From contig CM053140.1 in assembly GCA_028571685.1 (NCBI GenBank), positions 145,189,701 to 145,253,700 on the forward strand: 64,000 bases of DNA, written 5' to 3'. The notes under the pieces were generated by a model. That model ran no database searches. It worked only from the letters and a program-made list of their open reading frames with translations, and was not told where the DNA came from. Below, piece after piece: positions 11,005-20,769 of the stretch. A program made the translations under genes and the position numbers. The DNA comes from Heterohyrax brucei. Lineage: Eukaryota > Chordata > Mammalia > Hyracoidea > Procaviidae. How positions within the stretch are numbered: position 1 is the stretch's first letter; every line of letters starts with the position of its first letter.

Positions 11005-14000
11005 ATGGCAGCAGTGAACACATACCTATCAATGATTACATTGAATGTGAATGGACTGAGTGCTCCACTAAAGAGACACCGAGTGTCATCTTGGATCAAA
11101 AGACACAACCCATCCATATGTTGTCTATAAGAAACTCACTTGAGACCTAAAGACAGGAACAAACTGAAAATTGAAGGATGGAAGAATATATATCAAGCTA
11201 ACAATGAACAAAGAAGTGCAGGGGTGGCAATTCTAATGTCAAACAAAATCAATTTTCACGTCAAATCCACCATCGTGGACAAAGATGGACACTATTTATT
11301 GCTGAAAGGTTCAGTACACAAGCAAGATTAAACTATATTAAATATTTATGCACCTAATGGCAGAGCACCTAAATATGTCGAAGAAACACTGACTACGCTC
11401 AGTAGAGAGTTAGATGACTCCACAATAATAGTGGGAGACTTTAACACTCCACTCTCATTACTAGACAGATCATCTAGAAAAAAGCTCACTAAGGATACAG
11501 AAGAGGTCATTGACACAATTAAACAACTAAACCTCATTGATATATACAGAACTTTCCACCCATCAGCAGACAACTACACCTTCTTCTCCAGTGCACATGG
11601 AACATTCTCCAGAATTGACCACGTGATAGGCCATAATGCAATGCTCAACAAAATCCATACCACTGAATTACTGCAAAGCATCTTCTCAGATCATAAAGCC
11701 ATCAAAGTTGAAATCAATAGAAGAAAAAACAGAGATAGAAAGTGGAACTCTTGGAAACCGAACAACATCGTGCTCAAAAAAACATGGGTTATAGAGGAAA
11801 TCAAGGATGAATTAAAGAAATTCATGGACTCCAATGAGAATGAAAACACTTCCTACCAGAACCTATGGGATACAGCCAAAGCAGTGCTCAGAGGTCTGTT
11901 TATCTCCATAAATGCACACATCTGGAAGGAAGAAAGAAACGAAATCAAGGAACTAACTCTACAGCTTGAACAAGTAGAAAGAGAACAACAGAGGAACCCC
12001 TCGGGCACTGGAAGAAATGAGGTCATAAAGATTAGAGCAGAGCTAAATGAATTAGAGAATAGAAAAACAATTGAAAAAATTGAAAAGACCAAAAGCTGGT
12101 TTTTTGAAAAGATCAACAAAATTGATAAACCACTGGCTAAACTTACTAAAGAAAAGCAGGAAAGGAAACAAATAACCCAAATTAGAAATGAGAGGGGAGT
12201 TGTCACCACAGATGCAACAGAAATCAAAAATATCATAATAGAATACTACGAAAGGCAGTAATCTAACAAATTTGAAAACCTAGGGGAAATGGACCAATTC
12301 CTTGACTCATACCACCTACCCAAATTATCACAACGTGAAGCAGAACAACTTAATAAACCCATCACAAAGGAAGAGATTGAAAAGGTCATCAAAACACTGA
12401 CAACCAAAAAAAGTCCGGGCCCAGATGGCTTCACGGCAAAATTCTACCAAGCATTTAGAGAGGAGTTATCCCCAATACTATTGAGACTATTTCACAGTAC
12501 ATAAAGGGATGGAGTACTCCCAAACTCATTCTATGAAGCTAGCATAACCCTGATACCTAAGCCAGGGAAAGATCCAACAAAGACAGAGAACTACAGACGG
12601 ATATCACTCAGGAGCCTAGATGCAAAAATCTTCGACAAAATTCTTGCCAACAGAATACAACAACATATCAAGAAAATAGTCCATCATGACCAAGTGGGAT
12701 TCATACCAGGGATGCAAGACTGGTTCAACATCAGGAAAACAATTAATGTGATTAACCACATAAATAACACAAAAGACAAAGATCACCTGATTTTGTCCAT
12801 TGATGCCGAAAAGGCATTTGATAAAATCCAACACCCATTCATGCTAGAAACTCTTAGCAAAATAGGCATAGACGGCAAATTCCTCAACACAATAAGGGCC
12901 ATTTATACAAAGCCAGTTGCCCACATCATCCTGAATGGAGAGAGACTGAAAGACTTTCCCCTGAGATCAGGAACTAGACAAGGATGCCCACTGTCACCTC
13001 TCCTATTCAACATTGTGCTAGAAGTTCTAGCCAGAGCAATTTGACAAGACGGAGAAATAAAGGGCATCTGCATCGGCAAAGAGGAAGTTAAAGTCTCCCT
13101 GTTTGCAGATGATATGATTGTATATGCAGAGAACCCCAAGGAATCTATAAGTAAGCTACTCAAATTGATAGAAGAGTTCAGCAAAGTCTCAGGATACAAG
13201 ATAAACATAAGTAAATCAGTAGGTTTCCTTTATACCATCAACGAGAATGTTAAGGAGGAAATTATTAAATCAATATCATTTACGATAGCCTCTAAGAAGA
13301 TAAAGTATCTATGAATTAATCTAACCAGAGAAACAACAGACCTTTACAAAGAGAACTACAAGCCCTTACTACAAGAAACTAAGAGAGACTTAGATAAATG
13401 GAAAAACCTACCCTGCTCATGGATAGGAAGACTTAACATTGTGAAAATGTCTATTTTACCCAAAGCAATTTATTTATGTGATGCAATCCCAATACAAGTT
13501 CCAGCATCATTTTTTAATGAGATGGAGAAACAAATCACCAATCTTGTTTCGAAAGGGAGGAAGCCCCGGATGAGTAAGGTACTACTAAAGAAGAAGAACA
13601 CACTGGGAGGCCTCTCATTACCCAACCTAAGAACATACTACACTGTCACAGTGGTCAAAACAGCCTGGTACTGGTACAATAACAGACAGATTGATCAATG
13701 GAACAGAATTGAGACCCCAGAGATGACACCATCTGCCTATGAACAGTTGATATTCGACAAAGGCCCTAAGACATTAAATTGGGGTAAAAACAGTATCTTC
13801 AACAAATGGTGCTGGCAAAATTAGTTATCCATCTGCAATCAACTGAATCAAGATCCGTATCTTACACCTTATACAAAAACCAACTCCAACTGGATAAAAG
13901 ACCTAAATATCAAACCTAAAATGATAAAGCTCATCAAAGAAAAGGTAGGAACAACAATGGAAGTTTTAATACACAATGAGGACAGACTCCAACATCTGTC

Positions 14001-14829
14001 AAAGAAACCTCAATCAACAGAAGAGAAAATAGATAAATGGGAACTATTAAGAATCAAACAGTTTTGCTCATCCAAAGACTTTATTAATAGAATTAAAAGA
14101 ACACCCACAGAATGGGAAAAAATATTTGGCAACTCTATGTCAGACCGACGCCTGATCTCCATAATCTATAAGATACTACAAAATATCAAGAAGAAGAAGA
14201 TAAACCATCCAATTAAGCGATGGGCAAAGGAGATGGACAGACACTTCACTAAAGAGGAGATCCAGGCAGCCAAAAAACACATGCGGACATGTTCACGATC
14301 TTTAGTTATTAAAGAAATTCAAATCAAGACAACAATGAGATACCATCTCACCCCAACAAGGTTGGCCATGATCCAGAAAACACAAAACAACAAGTGCTAG
14401 AGAGGCTGTGGAGAAAGTGGAACCCTCCTACACTGTTGGTGGGGTTGCAAAATGGTCCAGCCTCTTTGGAAGGCAATCTGGTGCTTCCTTAAAATAATGG
14501 ATATTGATATACCATTTGACCCAGTAATTGCACTACTTGGAATATATCCTACAGATTCAAGGCCTTTCACACCAATGGACACATGCATCAGAATGTTTAT
14601 CACAGCACAGTCCACGATAGCAAAAAGATGGAATCAACCTAGATGCCCAACAATAGAAGAATAGATAGGTAAACTGTGGTACATATACTCAATGGAGCAC
14701 TACGCAATGATAAAGAATAACGATGATTCCAGGAAACATCTCCTAACCTGGTTTCAACTGGAAGACATTATGTTGAGTGAAAGTAGTCAGCGACAAAAGG
14801 ACAAATACTGTATGAGACCTCTAAGATAA
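11005..14829 (+). pseudogene. L1 ORF2p (endonuclease-reverse transcriptase), nonsense-mutated
   Basis: ORF2p nicks target DNA and reverse-transcribes L1 RNA. The frame from ATG 11005 to TAA 14829 is 1,275 codons including the stop, the usual length. In order: AP-endonuclease (NVNGLSAPLKRHRV at the N-terminus, GDFNTPLS at 11431, SDHKA near 11686), reverse transcriptase with the FADD active site at 13102-13113, and a Cys-rich C-terminus (CWWGCK near 14440). Premature stops lie at 11128, 11329, 12259, 12502, 13042, 13312, 13822, 14398 and 14662, yet every open segment stays in the same frame, so no net frameshift has accumulated. Several stops look like G-to-A or C-to-T changes (tag at expected Trp positions). 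No protein is possible. Confidence 0.95.
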
Positions 14830-15837
14830 GATCTCAAAAACAGACTTGTGTATAGAAGAAAAGACTCTTTGACAGCTGCAAGGGAGGGGAGGGAGGGAGG
14901 GAGGGTTGGGGGGAGGGCTTAGTTTAGATAGGTACTAGAAATCTAGTTGGGAGAAAGCGGTGATAGCACACATTGTATACCAGAACAACATTAAGTGGAC
15001 TTCAGCATAACTTGAGTACTCCTTCCATCTTAACTCAATACTGCAAGGATAGAGTAGCTGGGGCGGGTGGCAGGGGACCATGCTCTTAGGTGAATTCCAG
15101 GCCAATTGGCACAACTAGCGTTTTGCTAAGAGAGCTCTCTGAACCCCACATTGGTGAGTGGCGTCTGGGGTCTTAAAAGCTGCCAAGCTGCCATCCGAGG
15201 ACACAGCAAATGGTCCCAACTCAACAGGAACGGATGCTCACTGAGGACCAAAATGACATGCGGTAAAGACAACCAAGAAGACAGAGAGACCCACAAGATT
15301 GGGTGCCTACATCGACTTTGGACCGGAAGAACCGGATGGTGCCCGGCCACCACCAGTGATAGCCACGATGGAGCTCACAGAGAGGAGTCTCACTGGCAAC
15401 ACAAGAATAAAGAGGTGCATCATGAGATCTCCACTAAAAGACCTTAATTGATGGTCCAGCAGTTTTGAGGTTCCTCTGAGAGCATGGCCCCCTGCCCTGA
15501 TGCTGCCCTTCCCCATAAATTATAACAAAGTTCCACTCTTTGGACAGGAATGGATCGGACTTGGCAATGCAGAGTGACCATATATTGGAAGCACTTTATG
15601 GTTCCATACATCTATAGGATATCATCTTGCTGACCTCTGGCTGGAGGAAGGGGAGTGGACGGACAGGAGGGGAAAGGAGACTGTTGGGAGGAGGAGACAT
15701 GTATGGAGCAGAGAGGAATAGTGTGCTGTCACCGGACAGGGAGAGCAGTGGAAGCTGCATATAGTGGGGCATGTAAATTTATATGTGAATGTACATTTTC
15801 ACTCAGTTATGTTAAATAAAAATTAAAAAAAAAAAGG
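14830..15837 (+). other. L1 3' UTR
   Basis: About 1 kb of non-coding sequence follows ORF2, including a G-rich tract, and it ends 'gttaaataaaaattaaaaaaaaaaa'. Short open frames around 15126-15516 are incidental. The last 140 bases recur antisense at 34565-34703 as a separate truncated insertion, which confirms the element's 3' end. Confidence 0.9.
14881..14920 (+). repeat. G-rich tract (potential G-quadruplex) in L1 3' UTR
   Basis: Runs of three or more G separated by one A or T (aggggagggagggagggaggg, then ttggggggaggg) satisfy the G-quadruplex pattern several times over. A G-rich polypurine tract in the 3' UTR is a known feature of mammalian L1s. Confidence 0.85.
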
Positions 15838-15900
15838 TACATAAAGCCAAACAATGTTTGGCACATAGTTGTTTTGTAAGTTTTAGTTATTGCTATTATG
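15838..15900 (+). mobile_element. MIR, 3' part (continuation)
   Basis: The phrase 'tacataaagccaaacaatgtttggcacatagttgttttg' continues the MIR interrupted at 8445 (compare the consensus path 'acatgtaaagcgcttagcacagtgcctggcacatag'). The first 12 bases are the right-hand copy of the L1 target duplication. Confidence 0.75.
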
Positions 15901-15904
15901 ACAG

Positions 15905-16118
15905 AAAACAGCACATGTGATGCAATGGTTAAGTGCTCTGTGCTAACGAAAAGGTTGAAAGATACACAATTTGAACCTACCAGTGGCTCCACAGGACAAA
16001 AGTCCTTGCGATCTATTCCAATAATGATGACAGCCTAGGAAATCCAGTGGAACGGTTCTACTTTGTCATACAGGCTCTCTATGAGTTGGAATCACCTCTA
16101 CAGCATCTAACAAACAAC
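15905..16118 (+). mobile_element. AfroSINE, longer subfamily
   Basis: Head 'gtgatgcaatggttaagtgctctgtgctaacgaaaaggttg', middle 'tccttgcgatctattccaataatgatgacagcctaggaaatccagtgg', tail 'ctctctatgagttggaatcacctctacagcatctaacaaacaac'. The end 'ctaacaaacaac' is RTE-like. Confidence 0.8.
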
Positions 16119-16539
16119 AGTGGTTGGAAAGAGCCAAGTTCTGTCCCAAGCAGTATAACGGATTGCATACTAACCATATGTTTCTAATGTAAGAAGAAGT
16201 TGCTGACACCTCCCAGACTTGCCCCCACTGCAGCACTAGGGGAACACGTCACACCTAGCCCTATGCAGCACTAAGGGCTGCCACCCCATGCTTGTCCTTA
16301 CTGTTAGTCCTCTCAGCGCCCCTAAACTGTCCTGCACCTCTCACCGTTAGAAAATCCTTACTCTTCACTGTAATCACTAACTTATGTATTGAACTCTGCC
16401 TGTATAGCTTTTTGAATATGAGGGCAATATTTTATTTATTTTTGTTTTTCTAGCATACTGTAGCTACTTACCTAGGTGATTAAGGATTAACAAGAATGGT
16501 TAGAAAATAAAGGCATGCTAATATCTGCAAGGGCCTTCT
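16119..16539. other. Non-coding DNA, nothing recognised
   Basis: A C-rich patch at about 16200-16340 contains a short imperfect repeat ('gcagcactaggggaac' and 'gcagcactaagggctg'). I identify no element or exon. Confidence 0.4.
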
Positions 16540-16690
16540 AAGATAATTTTTCTTAATCTCATTTTACAAGTGAAGAAACTGAAATTCTAATAGGCTGTAT
16601 CATCCAAGATCTCATAATGTGGAGATGGCCAAGGTACTTGAAACCCGATGTGACTTCAAAGCCTGGGTTCTTTCCATTACAATATCCCAA
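16540..16690 (-). mobile_element. MIR, antisense
   Basis: The antisense MIR core 'cattttacaagtgaagaaactgaaattctaatagg' is followed by 'aagatctcataatgtggagatggccaagg' and 'gacttcaaagcctgggttctttccattacaatat'. Confidence 0.75.
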
Positions 16691-17112
16691 AACACATGAT
16701 CATGGTTTTTCGTCAGATTTACTGGTTGAAGAGAACCTATGAAAATCCCACCAATGTGAATTCTGGGGAAACATATCTAGGTGTTTTATAGATGGATAAT
16801 ACCTTATGTCAGGTCCTTAACACATGGCCTGAGACACAGGAAGCATTTCAATAAATTTTAGCTCTAATTACTAGTTGATAATTTACATTTAGCTAATTTC
16901 CATGGAAATATTACAAAATCTTCCTTCTTTAGGTTTGTTTGTTTTTTAACCAGTAAGTCTAGGTAGGTCACTAATACTATCATGGTGGATGATAAGAGTT
17001 TATTTTGAAACGTATACTAAGATTTCAAATGTGTATTGTTCCCTTCAAACATAGATGATCAAACTGTGCTTTCCAAAGGTTATAAATTTCCAAATTCATT
17101 TTTAACCCCTCT
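16691..17112. other. Non-coding DNA with a possible MIR remnant
   Basis: About 16800-16870 ('accttatgtcaggtccttaacacatggcctgagacacaggaagcatttcaataaattttagc') resembles a MIR 3' end in sense. I recognise nothing else. Confidence 0.4.
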
Positions 17113-17277
17113 TTTAGAATAACTTTGGCATAATGGATTAAGTGCTACTTCTGTTAAGCAAAACATTGGCAGTTCAAATCTACCAGGTGCTTCTTGGAAA
17201 CTTGACAGGGAGGTTCTACTCTGTCTATAGGATCACTGTGAGTCAGAACCAACTCAACGGCAGTGGGTTTTTTTCTT
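17113..17277 (+). mobile_element. AfroSINE
   Basis: Complete: head 'ctttggcataatggattaagtgctacttctgttaagcaaaac', 'ggcagttcaaatctaccaggtgcttcttggaaacttg', tail 'aggatcactgtgagtcagaaccaactcaacggcagtggg', then T-rich. Confidence 0.9.
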
Positions 17278-17358
17278 TATTACAATTACTTTGGGGCAAC
17301 ATTTTTAATAAAAAAAATGAAATCATAAGCAGATATTTAAGTATCACTTGTGCCAGGT

Positions 17359-17423
17359 TATAGGGTTGTTTTGAGTTGGAATTGACTCCACGGCAGGGTG
17401 TTTTTTTTATTTATTTTTTATTT
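17359..17423 (+). mobile_element. Severely 5'-truncated AfroSINE tail with target duplication
   Basis: Only the last ~40 bases of the SINE are present ('tatagggttgttttgagttggaattgactccacggcaggg') plus a T/A-rich end. The 11-bp ttgtgccaggt flanks it on both sides (17348-17358 and 17424-17434), so this is a genuine short insertion and not a decayed full copy. Confidence 0.9.
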
Positions 17424-17434
17424 TTGTGCCAGGT

Positions 17435-17887
17435 GGTGTTTTCAGGCACCGGAGATTTCCCAGGGAATATATTGGGCAATGGTTACACCCTTCAGCAACC
17501 TCCCATATTACTGGAAGAGGTAGCTATGAACCAGATAATTGCCCAGGTAAGATAAAATCATGGCGTAAAAAGCATTGAGTACAAGAATATAATACAATGA
17601 GAAAATGTAACGAGGACAATTACCTGGTAAGGGAATTTTGGAAGAACTTCGTTCATGAGATGTCCTAGCCAAGTGTCATGAGTAGGTGTCAATCAAGAGA
17701 AATGGGGAAGAGAAGAGCATTATTCCAGGCACAGGGAATAATCTAGTGTGCAAAGGCCCCATAGGAGGACATATAGTCATGTTGAGAAGAAATTAAACAA
17801 TGATGTCAAGATAGTAACAGAATTCTTGAATAGAATATGACAGATAGAAGGCAGACAGTTTGCTAGTTTAGTAAACATCTGTGCCTG
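17435..17887. other. Non-coding DNA, nothing recognised
   Basis: No repeat is recognised. Phrases such as 'agagcattattccaggcacagggaataatctagtgtgcaaaggcccc' resemble an old interspersed repeat, but I cannot assign a family. Confidence 0.35.
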
Positions 17888-17903
17888 TTAACGCCTATGT
17901 GGA

Positions 17904-18075
17904 AGCCCCAGTGGCCTAGTGGTTAAGTGCTAGAGCTGCTAACAGAAAGCTCAGCGGTTTAAATCCACCAGGCATTTCATGGAAACTATTGAGCAGTTCT
18001 GCTCTGTCCTATATGAGTAGGACAATTCCTACTATGAGTAGTAATTGACTCTGCAACGGGTTTCTATTTGTGTTA
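17904..18075 (+). mobile_element. AfroSINE with long target duplication
   Basis: Head 'gaagccccagtggcctagtggttaagtgctagagctgctaacagaaagctcagcgg', tail 'ctatgagtagtaattgactctgcaacggg'. The flanks 'tgttaacgcctatgtg' and 'tgttaatgccttatgtg' form a 16-17 bp near-perfect target duplication. A small internal repeat of 'atgagtag' has arisen in the tail. Confidence 0.9.
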
Positions 18076-18090
18076 ATGCCTTATGTGCAG

Positions 18091-18150
18091 GTCACTATGA
18101 ATCTGGTCAACTCAGCAGCAGTGGGTTTTTGGTTTTTTTTTTTTTTTTCT
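18091..18150 (+). mobile_element. Short AfroSINE tail fragment
   Basis: 'caggtcactatgaatctggtcaactcagcagcagtggg' followed by a T run is the SINE 3' end only. It lies just after the target duplication of the preceding SINE. It may be a separate very short insertion or a remnant. Confidence 0.7.
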
Positions 18151-18531
18151 GGGCAGACTAGTATAAAAAATTAATAAAACAGAGCATTCTTCTCTCAAGA
18201 AACTACTTAATCTTGCAAAAGATTTCCAACATACACACTCAAAAATAATGTGATAGGATCCATATTTTGATACAGGTAAGAACAAATTGCTGCAGGATTA
18301 CGAGGGAAGGACTGATTCCTTCCGACTGGTGAGGTAGGAAAAAGGAAGAACTGCCCAAAGTTCCACTGAGTAACCGACATTTAAACGGAAACTAAAGAAT
18401 TTCAGGCAATAGCCTGGAGACAGGTATAAGGTTATAAATAGTGGCTGTAAGTCTGTTCAATAATAATTCCTTGGAAGAATTTGAATTTGAGCTAACGTTT
18501 ACTACTAGCATTTTGCATTTGTCAACTGCCA

Positions 18532-18545
18532 CCACTAGGTGGCAA
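18532..18545 (+). promoter_or_regulatory. CTCF-like motif
   Basis: The sequence ccactaggtggcaa fits the CTCF core ccasyagrkggcrs at 13 of 14 positions. The surroundings gccaccactaggtggc are also nearly dyad-symmetric. Binding would mark an insulator or loop anchor. This is inferred from the motif only. Confidence 0.45.
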
Positions 18546-18954
18546 ACGTTTCCAAACTATGGCAGTTCGCATAGACAGCTTGTTAGACGCCATTTTTATG
18601 TTTTTCAGTATCCACAAACAAAATATTCTAGAACACTCTCATTATTACCATGTTAATCACCCTCACAGTCTTCCTAAAACAAAAGATTAAACAGAGACGA
18701 AACTGGGTATTAAAAGAAAATTGTTTAAACACAGGTTGACTAGCAGAGGTTGAAATCCTATGGTGTTTTAACAATAGAAGCTTCCACTTCACGCTCAGAA
18801 CACGACCAGAGAAGTGGAACAGCCCTATCACAGATTCCCATCTCCATGACAACCTTTACAGCTCTATGCACAAATTAAAGCTACAGTATTATTTTGTCAG
18901 AAAGGACAGAAAAATCAAATAAAAAAATCTGAGTCCTGGCTGGCATTCATGTTT

Positions 18955-19235
18955 TGGAAGAGATTAGAGAAATTAAGTGGATTCTAATTACTGCAGCTGA
19001 ATTACAGGAGGGAGGGGCTATCTGTGAAAATACTTCATAAAAGCAGAAATGTCTCTCTCCTCCATTAGCAGATGAAAATGTACATTTGATGCAGTTCGAT
19101 GTACTGATATTTTACTATCCTCTTTAGCTTTCTTTGAAAACAGCTCCTTTGCACCAGACATTCTCTAAAAACGTTTGATTAATTACACTTTAGGCTGTAT
19201 CTGTGGATGAAAAAGTCTGCTCATTTCATTAGCAG
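18955..19235. promoter_or_regulatory. Homeodomain/E-box motif cluster (candidate enhancer)
   Basis: Within 280 bp there is taatta (18985-18990), an E-box cagctg (18994-18999), 'gaattac', 'ccattagcag' (~19061), 'tgattaatta' (19176-19185) and 'cattagcag' (~19228). Homeodomain proteins bind TAAT cores. The density is suggestive, but AT-rich DNA yields such words by chance. Confidence 0.3.
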
Positions 19236-19787
19236 TGAGATTTGGACCAGATGGTCTGGGAAATATTGGGACTCCCTCAGAATCCAGGAATAACCTTAGC
19301 TGTAGATGCACTACTCCTTTTTATCCTCTAAAGCCAATTCTTGGTTTTTTAGTCACCCCTGAGAAAACACACAGGGACTCATGTCCCCTGTGTTCTTTTT
19401 GCTACCTTTACCCCTCACTCACGCTCAGGATGGTTTGTGTGCTCGCTGAAAAGATTACGTAGAAGGTTGATGAGTTCCAATAAAATATTTCAAGGGTTAA
19501 AAAATGAAACAAAAACCGTTTAGAGAAACAAGAGTTGAGTATATGAAGAACGTATGACTGATGAAAGACACTGTGACCTAACGTGATTTTCAAGTGTATA
19601 CGGAGACATCTGAAGTGGAGACTGAGAATCAGTGACTTTGTTTTATTAAAAAATATGTCACTTAAAGACAAAATAATAGGACATGAGCTTAAGCAACAGC
19701 ATGAAAGCTCTAGTTGAATTTAAGCCATTTCTGAGATTCCTGAAAGTGGAGCAAGATGGTTCTACATTCCTAAGAGCTGTGATGTTG

Positions 19788-19978
19788 TTGTGAGCCCTCC
19801 AGTAGATTCCAACTCACAGGTACCCAATAAGATAGAGTAGAACCGTGTCCTAGGGTTTTCTGTGACGAAACTGTGCAAGAACAGATCACTGGGTCCTTTC
19901 TTCCTCAGAGTCACTGGTGGGTTCAAATGGCCTGACTTGTAGATTAGCAGTCAAATGCTTCAACACTAACATGAGTTG
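19788..19978 (-). mobile_element. AfroSINE, antisense, longer subfamily
   Basis: 'gttgttgtgagccctccagtagattccaactcacaggtaccc', 'agagtagaaccgtgtcctagggttttc', 'acagatcactgggtcctttcttcctcagag' and 'gattagcagtcaaatgcttcaac'. The first bases are RTE-like (gttgttgt). Confidence 0.75.
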
Positions 19979-20027
19979 CTTATTATTAAAGGCTACAGTA
20001 AGAATATTTTTCAATGAAAATTATAAA

Positions 20028-20056
20028 TGTGTGTGTGTGTGTGTGTGTATACACAC
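20028..20056. repeat. (TG)n/(CA)n microsatellite
   Basis: About ten tg units followed by 'tatacacacaa'. It abuts the fold-back mariner derivative and may have replaced that element's outer left terminus. Confidence 0.85.
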
Positions 20057-20571
20057 AATTAAGTCACAATTAAGTCCACAAAGTTAGTTGTTCTGGTGCT
20101 ACATACCTCAGTGCTCAATATCCCTGTGGCCACCTTCAGAGTACTCTTTTGGGAAAACTATGCACCAATGTCAGTGCCTAGTTCACTCTTCAAAGCAATT
20201 TTGGAATTCTTTTTGGTATGACCATTGCACCTGGTGCCTGGTTTGCGAACTTAATTGCATAGTTGTCTGTGAGGGAGCTTTGAGCCAGGAAGCTGGCTAT
20301 TAGAATGCCCTCCCTACTCACTAGATCTGGCCATAAAGGAAATATTTAAAGAAAGACATTTTGATAACATTTAGGACATCAAGGGTGACATGATGACAGC
20401 TCTGACAGCCATTCCAGAAAAAATTTCCAAACTGCTTTGACAGGTGGGCTGGGTGCTGATGTTGGGACATAGCTTCCCAAGGGGAGTGCTTTAAAGGTAC
20501 CCACAATGATATTTGGTAATGAGGTATGCAGCACTTTTTTCTAGGATGCGTTGTGAACTTAATTGGCAATT
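20057..20571. mobile_element. Fold-back mariner derivative, copy 1
   Basis: The left arm (20057-20224) reads as the mariner 3' end in antisense ('cacaattaagtccacaaag', 'gtgctacatacctcag', 'gcaccaatgtcagtgcctagttcactcttcaaagcaatttt'). After a ~35-bp centre ending 'gcgaacttaattgcatagtt', the right arm (about 20262-20571) reads the mariner C-terminal end in sense ('gtctgtgagggag', 'actcactagatctggcc', 'gctctgacagccattcc', 'gtgctgatg', 'gaggtatgcagcac', 'gtgaacttaattgg'). The arms are inverted repeats of about 160 bp. It encodes no transposase. It shares its internal junction with the copy at 50.5 kb. Confidence 0.85.
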
Positions 20572-20769
20572 GTTTTACATACACATATATGCAAAATATA
20601 CTTATACTTTTATGCATACAATTATAGTTATGTAAAGTTGTCAGAACTTACAGTGAAGAAATTTTTTTAAATGCTCACCATCATAATACCAAATATATAT
20701 GAGAGGAAATCTACAAAAACTGGCCCACACTATTTAACTTTGACTATTTAACACACCTATTGAGTACTG

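Larger units (their letters stand above)
8644..15837 (+). mobile_element. Full-length L1 (LINE-1) retrotransposon, inactive
   Basis: About 7.2 kb with every L1 part in order: 5' UTR starting 'gggggcggagtcaagatggcgg', ORF1, an inter-ORF segment of about 430 bp, ORF2 with endonuclease and reverse transcriptase, and a roughly 1-kb 3' UTR with a poly-G/purine tract, ending in an A-rich tail after 'gttaaataaa'. A 12-bp target duplication (tacataaagcca) flanks it. Both ORFs are broken. L1s copy themselves by target-primed reverse transcription in the nucleus. This one is a fossil, though young enough for the duplication to remain perfect. The 3' UTR matches what I remember of elephant-lineage L1. 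Confidence 0.95.
18151..19787. other. Repeat-free unique sequence, candidate regulatory DNA
   Basis: I recognise no transposable element over 1.6 kb. It contains a good CTCF-like motif and a cluster of homeodomain-type sites (listed separately). The open frames in both directions are short and unsupported. Lack of repeats plus such motifs is what a conserved non-coding element looks like, but I cannot measure conservation here. Confidence 0.4.

Noticed and set aside
20057..20571. Two separate mariner fragments that happen to lie in opposite orientation
   Set aside because: The copy at 50.5 kb has the same arrangement and junction text, which makes independent fragments unlikely.
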